DNA of 64,000 bases from positions 124,001 to 188,000 of the forward strand of contig NZ_CP089288.1 of assembly GCF_022819345.1 (NCBI RefSeq), read 5' to 3'. Made by a program: the position numbers and the translations under genes. Positions 16,230 through 22,497 of the stretch are shown here, piece by piece; position 1 is the stretch's first letter, and the number at the start of each line of letters is the position of its first letter. This stretch comes from Candidatus Nanosynbacter sp. HMT-352 (GTDB lineage: Bacteria > Patescibacteriota > Saccharimonadia > Saccharimonadales > Saccharimonadaceae). The notes below the pieces were generated by a model. The model ran no database searches, had not been told where the DNA came from, and worked only from the letters and a program-made list of their open reading frames with translations.

Positions 16230-16823
16230 TTACCTTTCTATCATACGCTGAAAGTGGCTGATATAATGTTTATATTTTTCAGCATCCCCGCGAATTACAA
16301 CCGTTTCGGTCGTGCTACCAGGTTTGCACACCCCGCGGGTGCTCATACAAGTATGTTGCGCTACCATTCTAACTATTAGCAACTTAGGCTTCAATGTATC
16401 CTCGAGAAGGTCAGCAACCTGTTTTGTAAGTCTTTCTTGAACCTGTAGTCGTTTTCCGTAGGCATCTACTATACGCGCAAACTTTGATAGTCCTAAAATC
16501 TTATCGTCTGGCAAATAGGCCACGTCAACCTTGCCCATGAACGGCACCATATGATGCTCACATTGGCTACTAAAATCTATATCCCTTATGTATATAAGAT
16601 CTGTATACCCATCGCTGTCAAAAACTTTTGCGAAATCATTAGGGTCTAGGCTATAACCACGAAGATTTTCATTTAATTGTTTAACAAACCTCTCTGGCGT
16701 ATCAATTAAACCATCTCTGTTAATGTCTTCACCCTTCTCTGATAAATAATCTTTTATGGCGTCGATCAGTTTCGCCTCTGCTGAACTTATTTTTGCTGCA
16801 ACCACTGTGCTAACTCCTTCCAT
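16230..16823 (-). CDS. folE: GTP cyclohydrolase I (FolE)
   Basis: FolE converts GTP to dihydroneopterin triphosphate, the entry step to both folate and deazaguanine. The 197-residue protein has IDTPERFVK, the zinc and catalytic motif SQCEHHMVPF (about 87-96), GLSKFARIVDAYGKRLQVQERLT, and HTCMSTRGV with the second zinc Cys. The start overlaps the RdgB-like gene end by 37 bases. No other folate gene is in the operon, so its role here is deazaguanine supply. Confidence 0.95.
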   Translation of the reverse strand: MEGVSTVVAAKISSAEAKLIDAIKDYLSEKGEDINRDGLIDTPERFVKQLNENLRGYSLDPNDFAKVFDSDGYTDLIYIRDIDFSSQCEHHMVPFMGKVDVAYLPDDKILGLSKFARIVDAYGKRLQVQERLTKQVADLLEDTLKPKLLIVRMVAQHTCMSTRGVCKPGSTTETVVIRGDAEKYKHYISHFQRMIER

Positions 16824-17335
16824 ACTACAGATATCATGTCGGTCTTTTCATCGTCACTCATCTCAGCTATCGTCTTGTTTGCGCCATCAACTTTGAAATA
16901 TTTATCGTAGTCACGACCATTCTCGCCGCGTGGTTCGCTGAGTAATTCACCATGCACTTTGTACGTAAACGTCTTGATTTCTAGTCCATCTAGATACGTA
17001 ACCGTACGCTGAGTGTATGCCCCTCTGTCATCTCTAAGCAATTTTACTATGTTTTCTATGCCAATAGTATCAAGTGCGTACTTCGTATAAACCCCTGGAA
17101 AACCTTTGAGGCTTTTGATGAACAGTCCAGAATCCATAACAACCAGTGGACTCTTTAGTAGTTCGTAGTATTTTTGAGCTTTATCAATGGACACTTCTTC
17201 TTGGCTATCTGATTGAATTTCCGGTACATCAGGTAGCTCCCTGTCGGGAGCTGTGAGTGTTAGACCCGCCCCCAATAATGCCTGGTTTGCTCCAGCTAAT
17301 TTATATTTGTTGGTTGTGGCGTAGGTTATATTCAT
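16787..17335 (-). CDS. RdgB/HAM1-like non-canonical NTP pyrophosphatase
   Basis: The 182-residue protein matches the ITPase/RdgB fold. It has TTNKYKLAGANQALL at the N-terminus (TxNxxK phosphate-binding motif), VMDSGLFIKSLKGFPGVYTKY in the centre, and SDDEKTDMI near the end, where RdgB has the MS-xxEKN-xIS pattern. RdgB enzymes hydrolyse dITP/XTP to monophosphates. An AGGAGG site precedes the ATG. Its place inside a deazaguanine operon is unusual and suggests that it processes a modified purine nucleotide or removes by-products; that role is inference. Confidence 0.82.
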   Translation of the reverse strand: MNITYATTNKYKLAGANQALLGAGLTLTAPDRELPDVPEIQSDSQEEVSIDKAQKYYELLKSPLVVMDSGLFIKSLKGFPGVYTKYALDTIGIENIVKLLRDDRGAYTQRTVTYLDGLEIKTFTYKVHGELLSEPRGENGRDYDKYFKVDGANKTIAEMSDDEKTDMISVVWKELAQWLQQK

Positions 17336-17347
17336 AAAGCCCCTCCT

Positions 17348-18058
17348 TTATTGAATTATTCTTTTCTTTGCCATGCAGCTCTTGCATAAAAAACATTCTT
17401 CATTACCACTAGTACAGGAGTAAGTATCGTCTAGGGGAAAATTATTGGACTGAGCCCATAATACTAAATCGTTTTTTGTCACGTAATCTTTGTGTGGAAA
17501 TAGCCCAGGTATCATCAATGGTGACATTACCTGCCAATCCCAATCATTAGTATTGGAACAGACCATGATCGTATCAGCAACGAGGGACAATAGACTCATA
17601 TCTGGATATTCCGACCCCTCAGGAAGCACCTTTTCTGCGCCTATTATCACCGTTCGTATAGTCTCCTTGAGTGAGGTGGCATATTGGACGGCGAGAGAGA
17701 TTAGCATTATATTTCGCAAAGGCAACCCCTTTATTCGCACTTCTTCAGAACCCCAAGAATCGTATAGTTCTTTAGGTACAACCTCACAAGAAACCGTTTT
17801 GAGATCTTTAATATTTTCAGGATATAAGTTTCGTAAATAATTTATAATTTTTTGAGTTGCCTCTAATTCTCTTAATTCTGCTTTGGCACCTCTCTTTATA
17901 TAGAGTGGATAAAGTATATTACCTAAATTTTTTATACAGAGCTCTGCTAAAACTGATGAGTCTATCCCGCCAGACATTAAGATAACGACAGGCTCGTTAA
18001 CAGGCTGGCGAACAGACCAACCTCGCTTTGTGACCAGCATCTCATCGGCAGCGTTCAC
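17348..18058 (-). CDS. queC: 7-cyano-7-deazaguanine (preQ0) synthase QueC
   Basis: QueC uses ATP and ammonia to turn 7-carboxy-7-deazaguanine into preQ0. The 236-residue protein has the PP-loop VILMSGGIDSSVLAEL (about 25-40), a central LPLRNIMLISLA, IIGAEKVLPEGSEYPDM, and the C-terminal zinc cluster SCTSGNEECFLCKSC with four Cys. It overlaps the dNMP-kinase stop by 4 bases. With FolE, QueD and QueE it completes the route from GTP to preQ0 within the island. Confidence 0.93.
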   Translation of the reverse strand: MNAADEMLVTKRGWSVRQPVNEPVVILMSGGIDSSVLAELCIKNLGNILYPLYIKRGAKAELRELEATQKIINYLRNLYPENIKDLKTVSCEVVPKELYDSWGSEEVRIKGLPLRNIMLISLAVQYATSLKETIRTVIIGAEKVLPEGSEYPDMSLLSLVADTIMVCSNTNDWDWQVMSPLMIPGLFPHKDYVTKNDLVLWAQSNNFPLDDTYSCTSGNEECFLCKSCMAKKRIIQ

Positions 18059-18735
18059 GATAAATCCCTCCTGTTAATAAACCGATTGATATGATGAGAG
18101 ATTTCCTCTGATACTTCGTCTATAGATTTATCATTTACGTCAATAGGGTAAATTCTGTCGGGGCTTCTTTCTATGAGCCTACTATATCCCTGCTGAACAG
18201 ATTGCATGAAAACGAGGTCTTGATCATTGAATATTATGCGCTCATTCGGGATGTCATCGTTAAGAGCTCTGCTTAGCGCTCTTTCTGGTGCAATATCAAG
18301 ATAGATGGTCAAATCAGGCATGGCATGCCGAACACTGTAAACTCCCAACATCCAAGTTACATGCAAATCAATATCTACCTCAGGATAGGATTTCTGCAGA
18401 TCTGGTAATGAGTATGCTATTGCAGTGTCAATATCTCTGTCAGCTACGACCACCCCGCCTTTTTCAAGGTGAGGGTTTATGATCTTTTCGTCAACATATA
18501 GTGTCCGTGCAGCACCTGCCAGTGCGTCGGTTATTGGGTACCTCCGCATCTCCTCATCTCGCTTAATAATTGACAGAAGTCGACCATCCAGCTCATCGCT
18601 ATTTGTATTGTTTCTGCACGGCTTGATCATGGGGTTGAACCCTGAGTCTTGCAGATGGCTAACTACATGTCTAAGTTGCGTTGTTTTCCCAGCTCCATCT
18701 ATTCCCTCAAGTGAGATCTTGAATCCTCGCCTCAT
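18055..18735 (-). CDS. Thymidylate-kinase-like deoxynucleotide kinase
   Basis: The 226-residue protein has the P-loop SLEGIDGAGKTTQL (residues 8-21), a DRD motif where dTMP kinases have DRY/H (VVADRDIDTAIAY), and a PDLTIYLDIAPERALSRA lid-side motif. It belongs to the dTMP/dNMP kinase family. It overlaps both neighbours by 4 bases, so it is tightly bound to the deazaguanine pathway. The altered substrate motif and the context suggest a modified deoxynucleotide as substrate, but plain dTMP is equally possible. Confidence 0.82.
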   Translation of the reverse strand: MRRGFKISLEGIDGAGKTTQLRHVVSHLQDSGFNPMIKPCRNNTNSDELDGRLLSIIKRDEEMRRYPITDALAGAARTLYVDEKIINPHLEKGGVVVADRDIDTAIAYSLPDLQKSYPEVDIDLHVTWMLGVYSVRHAMPDLTIYLDIAPERALSRALNDDIPNERIIFNDQDLVFMQSVQQGYSRLIERSPDRIYPIDVNDKSIDEVSEEISHHINRFINRRDLS

Positions 18736-19502
18736 TTTGCCGCCTCCTCCAAGGTCTTCATGTTATGCAACATAATTTTGTAAATATGCTTATCAAAATT
18801 TGCTGAAAAATCCACCTTAATCCTATCTTTTTTGTAACCGTCTGACGTTATTCTAGTGCCAGCACGAGCATTAACATACGCTGCGCTTGAATCACAAGAT
18901 CTTATGAAATCATATTTAGATAGTCGGATAAGTTCTATATTGCCACTATCACCCAGTCCAAGTAAGTGATGTGCTTTATCTGCCACTAAATTTCTATTTA
19001 TTAACTCGCGGACTATCTTTTCTCTTCCGAGAATTCCGTCTTCTGCAAACTTGTCATTATATATAGTACCGATACCAATAGTTGATACATAGTCAAGAGA
19101 TGACATTATTCTGTACGACTCGATATACTCATCTATACTTTTCCCATGAGGAACGGCCATTAGTGACATATTAGACAGGTAATCTCTGTGCCTTGCAATA
19201 AAATCTTGCATAAGTTTCATAGTAGAGTTGTGATTGTACAGTGAGTCTGGCAGAACTATCTCATCTGGACTAACTTTAGAAATGGCCAACATTAAATCAT
19301 TACTGTCGATAGATTCGCCGAGTTCAAAGGCCGAGTTATCAAGTATTAAAAAGCTACTTCTGATAGGTTTTGAGAATAGTTCTCGGTAGCTGACATCTTC
19401 TAGTACGAGATGAGCTAAACTCATCTGAATATCAAAGCGCACACCATCGGCAACTAAATTTTCTTGATATTCAGTTGGCATTATATGAGCTACCCGTATC
19501 AT
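18732..19502 (-). CDS. TGT-superfamily enzyme resembling phage DpdA (deazaguanine insertion)
   Basis: The 256-residue protein (start chosen at the ATG at 19502, 7 bases after TATAAT) follows the tRNA-guanine transglycosylase order of motifs: FLILDNSAFELGE, SPDEIVLPDSLY, VPHGK (cf. VQGG), IGIGTI, HHLLGLGDSGNIELI, then CDSSAAYVNARAGT (cf. the nucleophile region FDCVMPTRNARNGT). The C-terminal zinc site of tRNA-TGTs is absent and the protein is about 120 residues shorter. These features fit the short phage DpdA type that places deazaguanines in DNA. It is the first gene of the operon. DNA versus tRNA or nucleotide as target is unproven. Confidence 0.72.
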   Translation of the reverse strand: MIRVAHIMPTEYQENLVADGVRFDIQMSLAHLVLEDVSYRELFSKPIRSSFLILDNSAFELGESIDSNDLMLAISKVSPDEIVLPDSLYNHNSTMKLMQDFIARHRDYLSNMSLMAVPHGKSIDEYIESYRIMSSLDYVSTIGIGTIYNDKFAEDGILGREKIVRELINRNLVADKAHHLLGLGDSGNIELIRLSKYDFIRSCDSSAAYVNARAGTRITSDGYKKDRIKVDFSANFDKHIYKIMLHNMKTLEEAAK

Positions 19503-19509
19503 AGTTATG

Positions 19510-19538
19510 ATTATAGCATACACATGTTGTGTGCAAAT
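19510..19538 (-). promoter_or_regulatory. Island operon promoter with palindromic operator
   Basis: The minus strand carries TATAAT (19510-19515) 7 bases before the DpdA-like ATG, and a -35-like TTTGCA/TTGCAC at 19531-19537. Between and overlapping them lies a 19-bp imperfect palindrome (19516-19534, arms GCATACA/TGTGTGC with one mismatch), placed where a repressor would block the promoter. No repressor gene is inside the island. Confidence 0.6.
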
Positions 19539-19606
19539 ACTTATACTTTACATAGATGATATGATACTGTAAATACATATGGATATTTGTAGGTATTCAT
19601 AAGACC

Positions 19607-19746
19607 TATACAATATCCATTTAGTCCTCACTTAAAGAATTTCGGCGGATCGGAGCGCGGGCGACCTGCTGAACAGGGCTTTGCCCTGATCTTTTTCAGC
19701 GCAACTACTTTGTGCTCAAATAGGTTCGAGCGTGGGCGTAAAATCG
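19607..19746 (-). repeat. Right terminal inverted repeat of deazaguanine island
   Basis: The mirror of 14815-14954 (positions add up to 34561), with 7 mismatches in 140. The hairpin GCCCTG/CAGGGC at 19674-19688 is followed by ATCTTTTTC on the plus strand, so this copy terminates rightward transcription leaving the island. Confidence 0.95.
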
Positions 19747-19838
19747 TACCAAAGTCTGAATTTGAATTTGATAATCATAAGATGAATATTTTTACTATTC
19801 CTGCTACAATATTATGTAGTAGATATTAAATTTGCAAA

Positions 19839-20264
19839 ATGAACAAATTAAAACTCAAACGATTAATTTACAGAATACAACACGACTATTTAACCCTAAA
19901 TAATGTCGTTATTGCTGCTGCGATTTTAATTGCTATGAGTTGGGCTTGGGGCTCCATTGAATCAATGCAAAAAAACTACGAATTGCAACGCTCTATTGAC
20001 AACAAACGCCAACAAGTGGAAATAGAAAAATTGCAAGTCGCCTTGCTGGAATACGAATCAAAATATTATCAAAGCGAAGAGTATCAAGAATTGACTATTA
20101 GACAACGCACAGGAAAAGGTCTACCTGGCGAAAAACAGCTCATCACCCAATCTTTCGAAAGCGCCACGCCTGCCCAAAAACCTGCGTCGAGTGCGAAGCG
20201 AACGGATAGTAATTTTCAACAATGGATGAACTTTTTATTCGGTGGAAATAGTCATAAACGCTAG
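19839..20264 (+). CDS. FtsB/DivIC-like septum formation initiator
   Basis: The 141-residue single-pass membrane protein has a basic cytoplasmic N-terminus (KLKLKRLIYRI), one membrane segment (about 22-38), then a coiled coil (about 42-80) and EYQELTIRQRTGKGLPGE, which resembles the conserved end of FtsB/DivIC coiled-coil domains. The tail is low-complexity. FtsB/DivIC proteins link FtsL and FtsQ/DivIB in the divisome. It lies just outside the right end of the deazaguanine island and upstream of tRNA-fMet. The family call rests on topology plus the short motif. Confidence 0.7.
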   Translation: MNKLKLKRLIYRIQHDYLTLNNVVIAAAILIAMSWAWGSIESMQKNYELQRSIDNKRQQVEIEKLQVALLEYESKYYQSEEYQELTIRQRTGKGLPGEKQLITQSFESATPAQKPASSAKRTDSNFQQWMNFLFGGNSHKR

Positions 20265-20307
20265 GGTGTTGCAATTATCGCCTCAAGCTGATATCATAAC
20301 TATGTAT

Positions 20308-20384
20308 CGCGGGGTAGAGCAGCCTGGTAGCTCGTTTGGCTCATAACCAAAAGGTCGTAGGTTCAAATCCTACCCCCGCCACCA
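20308..20384 (+). tRNA. Initiator tRNA-fMet (CAT)
   Basis: A 77-nt cloverleaf with encoded CCA. The body CGCGGGGTAGAGCAGCCTGG and GTAGCTCG match bacterial initiator tRNAs, and position 1-72 is unpaired (C-C), an initiator hallmark. The anticodon stem is TTTGG/CCAAA, so only two of the canonical three G-C pairs next to the loop are present (29-41 is U-A). Confidence 0.95.
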
Positions 20385-20398
20385 AGAAAGGTTTTTCA

Positions 20399-20418
20399 GG
20401 CTCTGGAGAGCCTTTTTT
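20399..20418 (+). terminator. Terminator after tRNA-fMet
   Basis: GGCTC (20399-20403), loop TGGA, GAGCC (20408-20412), then TTTTTT. It lies 15 bases after the tRNA. Confidence 0.8.
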
Positions 20419-20479
20419 GGTTGGTAGTATTCTGTAAAATGCACTGATTTCGCTGGTCCCAAACCTATGGTTTTTATAG

Positions 20480-20757
20480 TCATATATCAACCCCTGTGGG
20501 GAATAATATGCTTTGGAACCTTACCCTAGCGCCCGGCGAAGCCAGTACCCATTGTCTATCTACATCTCGCATAATCTCAAGAGCAACATCAATATCAGTC
20601 TCTAGTATTGCTTGCTGACGCTCTAGTCGCCGTAGCTTGTCGGCTATCATTGCCTTATCGTCATCATACGCATTTATTAGATCTGTTTTTCATACAACAA
20701 TCCAAGCACAAAAAGTAGCGGTACTTAATATGATTTGCCTTGGTAAAAAACGATTCT
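20480..20757 (-). pseudogene. Relic of a large serine recombinase C-terminus
   Basis: One minus-strand frame begins SFFTKANHIKYRYFLCLDCC, like the zinc-ribbon region of large serine recombinases. After a frameshift, the next frame gives LINAYDDDKAMIADKLRRLE (coiled coil) and ends QWVLASPGARVRFQSILFP, TGVDI and stop, the usual recombinase tail. The catalytic N-terminal domain is absent. It starts right after the stop of the upstream gene. This is dead mobile DNA between the fMet tRNA and the gene at 20763. Confidence 0.72.
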
Positions 20758-20762
20758 AGGAT

Positions 20763-21179
20763 TTATCTCTTAAGGAGAGATGCTTCTGCTTCAAGCTTAC
20801 GAGATTCTTCGTCAAGGCGAGCCTGAGCAGAGTCTTTATTGTCATAGAATTCTGATTTTGTTTCAGCATAATTTCCCAAACCGAAGGGTTTATAATAGAT
20901 AATTTGATATCGCTTATCATCTAACTTCCACAGCTCAAGCGAGGTGTATAGGTCGTGCTTTATTGCTCCACTCAGCCCTAACTTATGTCGTAAATACCAC
21001 TCACTAATCAGCGTTCCTTTGGGGATATTTGAGTGGTGGTTAGTTCCTTCTTTGGCGGCTTTACCATTCTCAATAAGCGCCGCTAGGAATATTCCTTTCT
21101 CACTTGGATTAATATCCTTGTAGCTAAACTCTTTTGTGGCTAGTAGCTGCTGAGCTGTTTCTAATGTTGTTTTGTTCAT
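20763..21179 (-). CDS. Hypothetical protein, 138 residues
   Basis: I do not recognise a family. The soluble protein has an N-terminal helical part (LETAQQLLATKEFSYKDI), a central region with NHHSNIPKGTLISEWYLRHKLGL, a beta-rich YQIIYYKPFGLGNYAETKSEF, and a charged C-terminal helix (DSAQARLDEESRKLEAEAS). It follows the ADP-ribosylglycohydrolase gene on the same strand (25 bases apart) and precedes the recombinase relic, which places it in accessory DNA. It could be a partner of the glycohydrolase. Confidence 0.65.
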   Translation of the reverse strand: MNKTTLETAQQLLATKEFSYKDINPSEKGIFLAALIENGKAAKEGTNHHSNIPKGTLISEWYLRHKLGLSGAIKHDLYTSLELWKLDDKRYQIIYYKPFGLGNYAETKSEFYDNKDSAQARLDEESRKLEAEASLLKR

Positions 21180-21204
21180 ATAGTCATTCTCTTCCTAATT
21201 TGTA

Positions 21205-22167
21205 TTAAGTCACATCTTCCTCAAACCGTGTATACAGGACAGGGCAATCGTCCATTGCGGCTAGTTTATCTGCTAGTTCAATAATATCATTCCCTTGATA
21301 AACATCACGCCGCCATTCGTTCGGTATTGCATTAAGTCCGTAGTATGCACCAGCTAATTGCCCGTACACCGCCATAGTTGTATCGACGTCGCCGCCCAGA
21401 CACATAACTGCCAACATTCCATCCTCAAATGTGTCATAGTTCATAAAACCCCATAAAGCTATCTGGAGGGTGTATACGACATAACCTGGCTTGTTTTTGA
21501 GCTTATCCGTCTCGACTCTCTCTTTGATCTTGTTCAGCAGTTGGTCGTAGTGTATACCGGTACTATACTCACTAACATCTATAATATCTGCTTTGTTTTT
21601 TAGATGGATAGCGTTATGTAGTATGGCAGCAAAGACTGAAGCAGCAGCTTCGGCCTCATAGGAGTAATGCGTTTCTCTAGCAGAGACTTGAGCAAGTCGT
21701 ATCACGTCACGGATATCTCGTTTACCGTAGGCAGCTATCACGACTGGCGCGAGGCGCATTACGACACCGTTGCCAGCACCATCGCTCCGATTCATCGTTT
21801 TGTGAACAATAGCGTAACCGCTAGCGTACATATCCAGCATGATAAGCGTCTGCATGCCGATACCCTCGCCATAATCAAAATACGAGCGGTAGCCCTCTGA
21901 TTGCCATTTGCAATACTTATCCATAACGTTCCAAGAATCATAGCCGCCACACTCCAGTAAACTATCTGCTAAACATAATGCCATAGAAGTGTCGTCTGTC
22001 CAGACGCCACGAGGAAAGTGTGCCTCATCGTGCATATGACGCAATTCTTCTATACGACCAGCAATCTCATCACTTGTGTAACCGTGTTCAATAGGAGCAC
22101 CGAGGGCATCGCCTATAGCTAAGCCGAGTAACATACCCTGGAGCTGTGCTTGAGAGCTTTTCTTCAT
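21205..22167 (-). CDS. ADP-ribosylglycohydrolase family protein
   Basis: The 320-residue protein has the ARH/DraG fold motifs: GMLLGLAIGDALGAPIEH near the N-terminus, the Mg-binding WTDDTSMALCLADSL (about 55-69), GNGVVMRLAPV, and the C-terminal second metal site GGDVDTTMAVYGQLAGAYYG (about 271-290). It removes ADP-ribose from proteins, nucleic acids or small molecules. A TATAAT box ends 7 bases before the ATG, indicating a leaderless message. Its accessory setting suggests a role in reversing toxin- or defence-derived ADP-ribosylation; that is inference. Confidence 0.88.
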   Translation of the reverse strand: MKKSSQAQLQGMLLGLAIGDALGAPIEHGYTSDEIAGRIEELRHMHDEAHFPRGVWTDDTSMALCLADSLLECGGYDSWNVMDKYCKWQSEGYRSYFDYGEGIGMQTLIMLDMYASGYAIVHKTMNRSDGAGNGVVMRLAPVVIAAYGKRDIRDVIRLAQVSARETHYSYEAEAAASVFAAILHNAIHLKNKADIIDVSEYSTGIHYDQLLNKIKERVETDKLKNKPGYVVYTLQIALWGFMNYDTFEDGMLAVMCLGGDVDTTMAVYGQLAGAYYGLNAIPNEWRRDVYQGNDIIELADKLAAMDDCPVLYTRFEEDVT

Positions 22168-22349
22168 TATTTTGATTATATCGTCAATCTCCTAAATAAG
22201 CGACCTCAATTAGCCCTTTGTGGCAATCTTAGCCTAACCCAACCGCGACATTTAGTGCTGATTTATGAATTTATCAGGCTGGATAACGTAAAAGTAGTCA
22301 AGAGGATAATTTATTGATATTAACACATTCTGTTACGATATACTTTAAT

Positions 22350-22497
22350 GGTGGTTGGGTATCTTTATTGAAGGGGTGGTCGCCTCTATTAAGCGTCTCC
22401 AGCTCAGAATCTCGCTACAGATATGGTTCCAATGTAGATGCACTTGGGCCACCAAGAAAAATCCCTCTTCATTCAGAAGGGGGCTTTTTCTTTACGC
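22350..22497 (+). ncRNA. Candidate structured small RNA with its own promoter and terminator
   Basis: A TATACT -10 box (22339-22344) with a TTGATA-like -35 (22314-22319, spacing 19) points to a start near 22350. The first bases GGTGG pair with CCACC at 22449-22453. Inside, GTATCT pairs with AGATGC and ATTG pairs with CAAT, giving a nested closing helix. AGGGG/CCTCT and AGCG/CGCT form inner hairpins. A terminator follows at 22463. It ends in CCACCA but cannot fold as a tRNA. I do not recognise the RNA family. The structure is drawn by eye. Confidence 0.4.
22463..22493 (+). terminator. Terminator of the candidate RNA
   Basis: CCCTCTTC (22463-22470) pairs with GAAGGGGG (22476-22483) across ATTCA, followed by CTTTTTCTTT. 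The A-run upstream lets it also work on the minus strand. Confidence 0.75.

Larger units (their letters stand above)
14815..19746. mobile_element. TIR-bounded 4.9-kb island carrying a 7-deazaguanine operon
   Basis: The island is defined by the 140-bp inverted repeats at its ends. It contains one seven-gene minus-strand operon in which every junction but one is an overlap or within about 15 bases. No transposase, integrase or recombinase lies inside. It is inserted between tRNA-Ile2 and an ftsB-like/tRNA-fMet segment, and a degenerate serine-recombinase relic lies 0.7 kb to the right. I see no clear target-site duplication. Mobility is inferred from the repeats; trans-mobilisation or inversion by recombination between the repeats are both possible. 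Confidence 0.8.

Noticed and set aside
14955..19606. Interpreting the que genes as ordinary tRNA queuosine synthesis
   Set aside because: QueF, QueA and QueG/QueH are absent, the transglycosylase is of the short DpdA-like form, and the operon sits in a repeat-bounded island. It remains a possibility to test but is not the best reading.
22350..22453. Reading the CCACCA-ended RNA candidate as a tRNA or tmRNA
   Set aside because: The 5' GGTGG pairs with CCACC including the bases that should be the free CCA end. No anticodon arm or T loop fits, and no tag-peptide frame is present.
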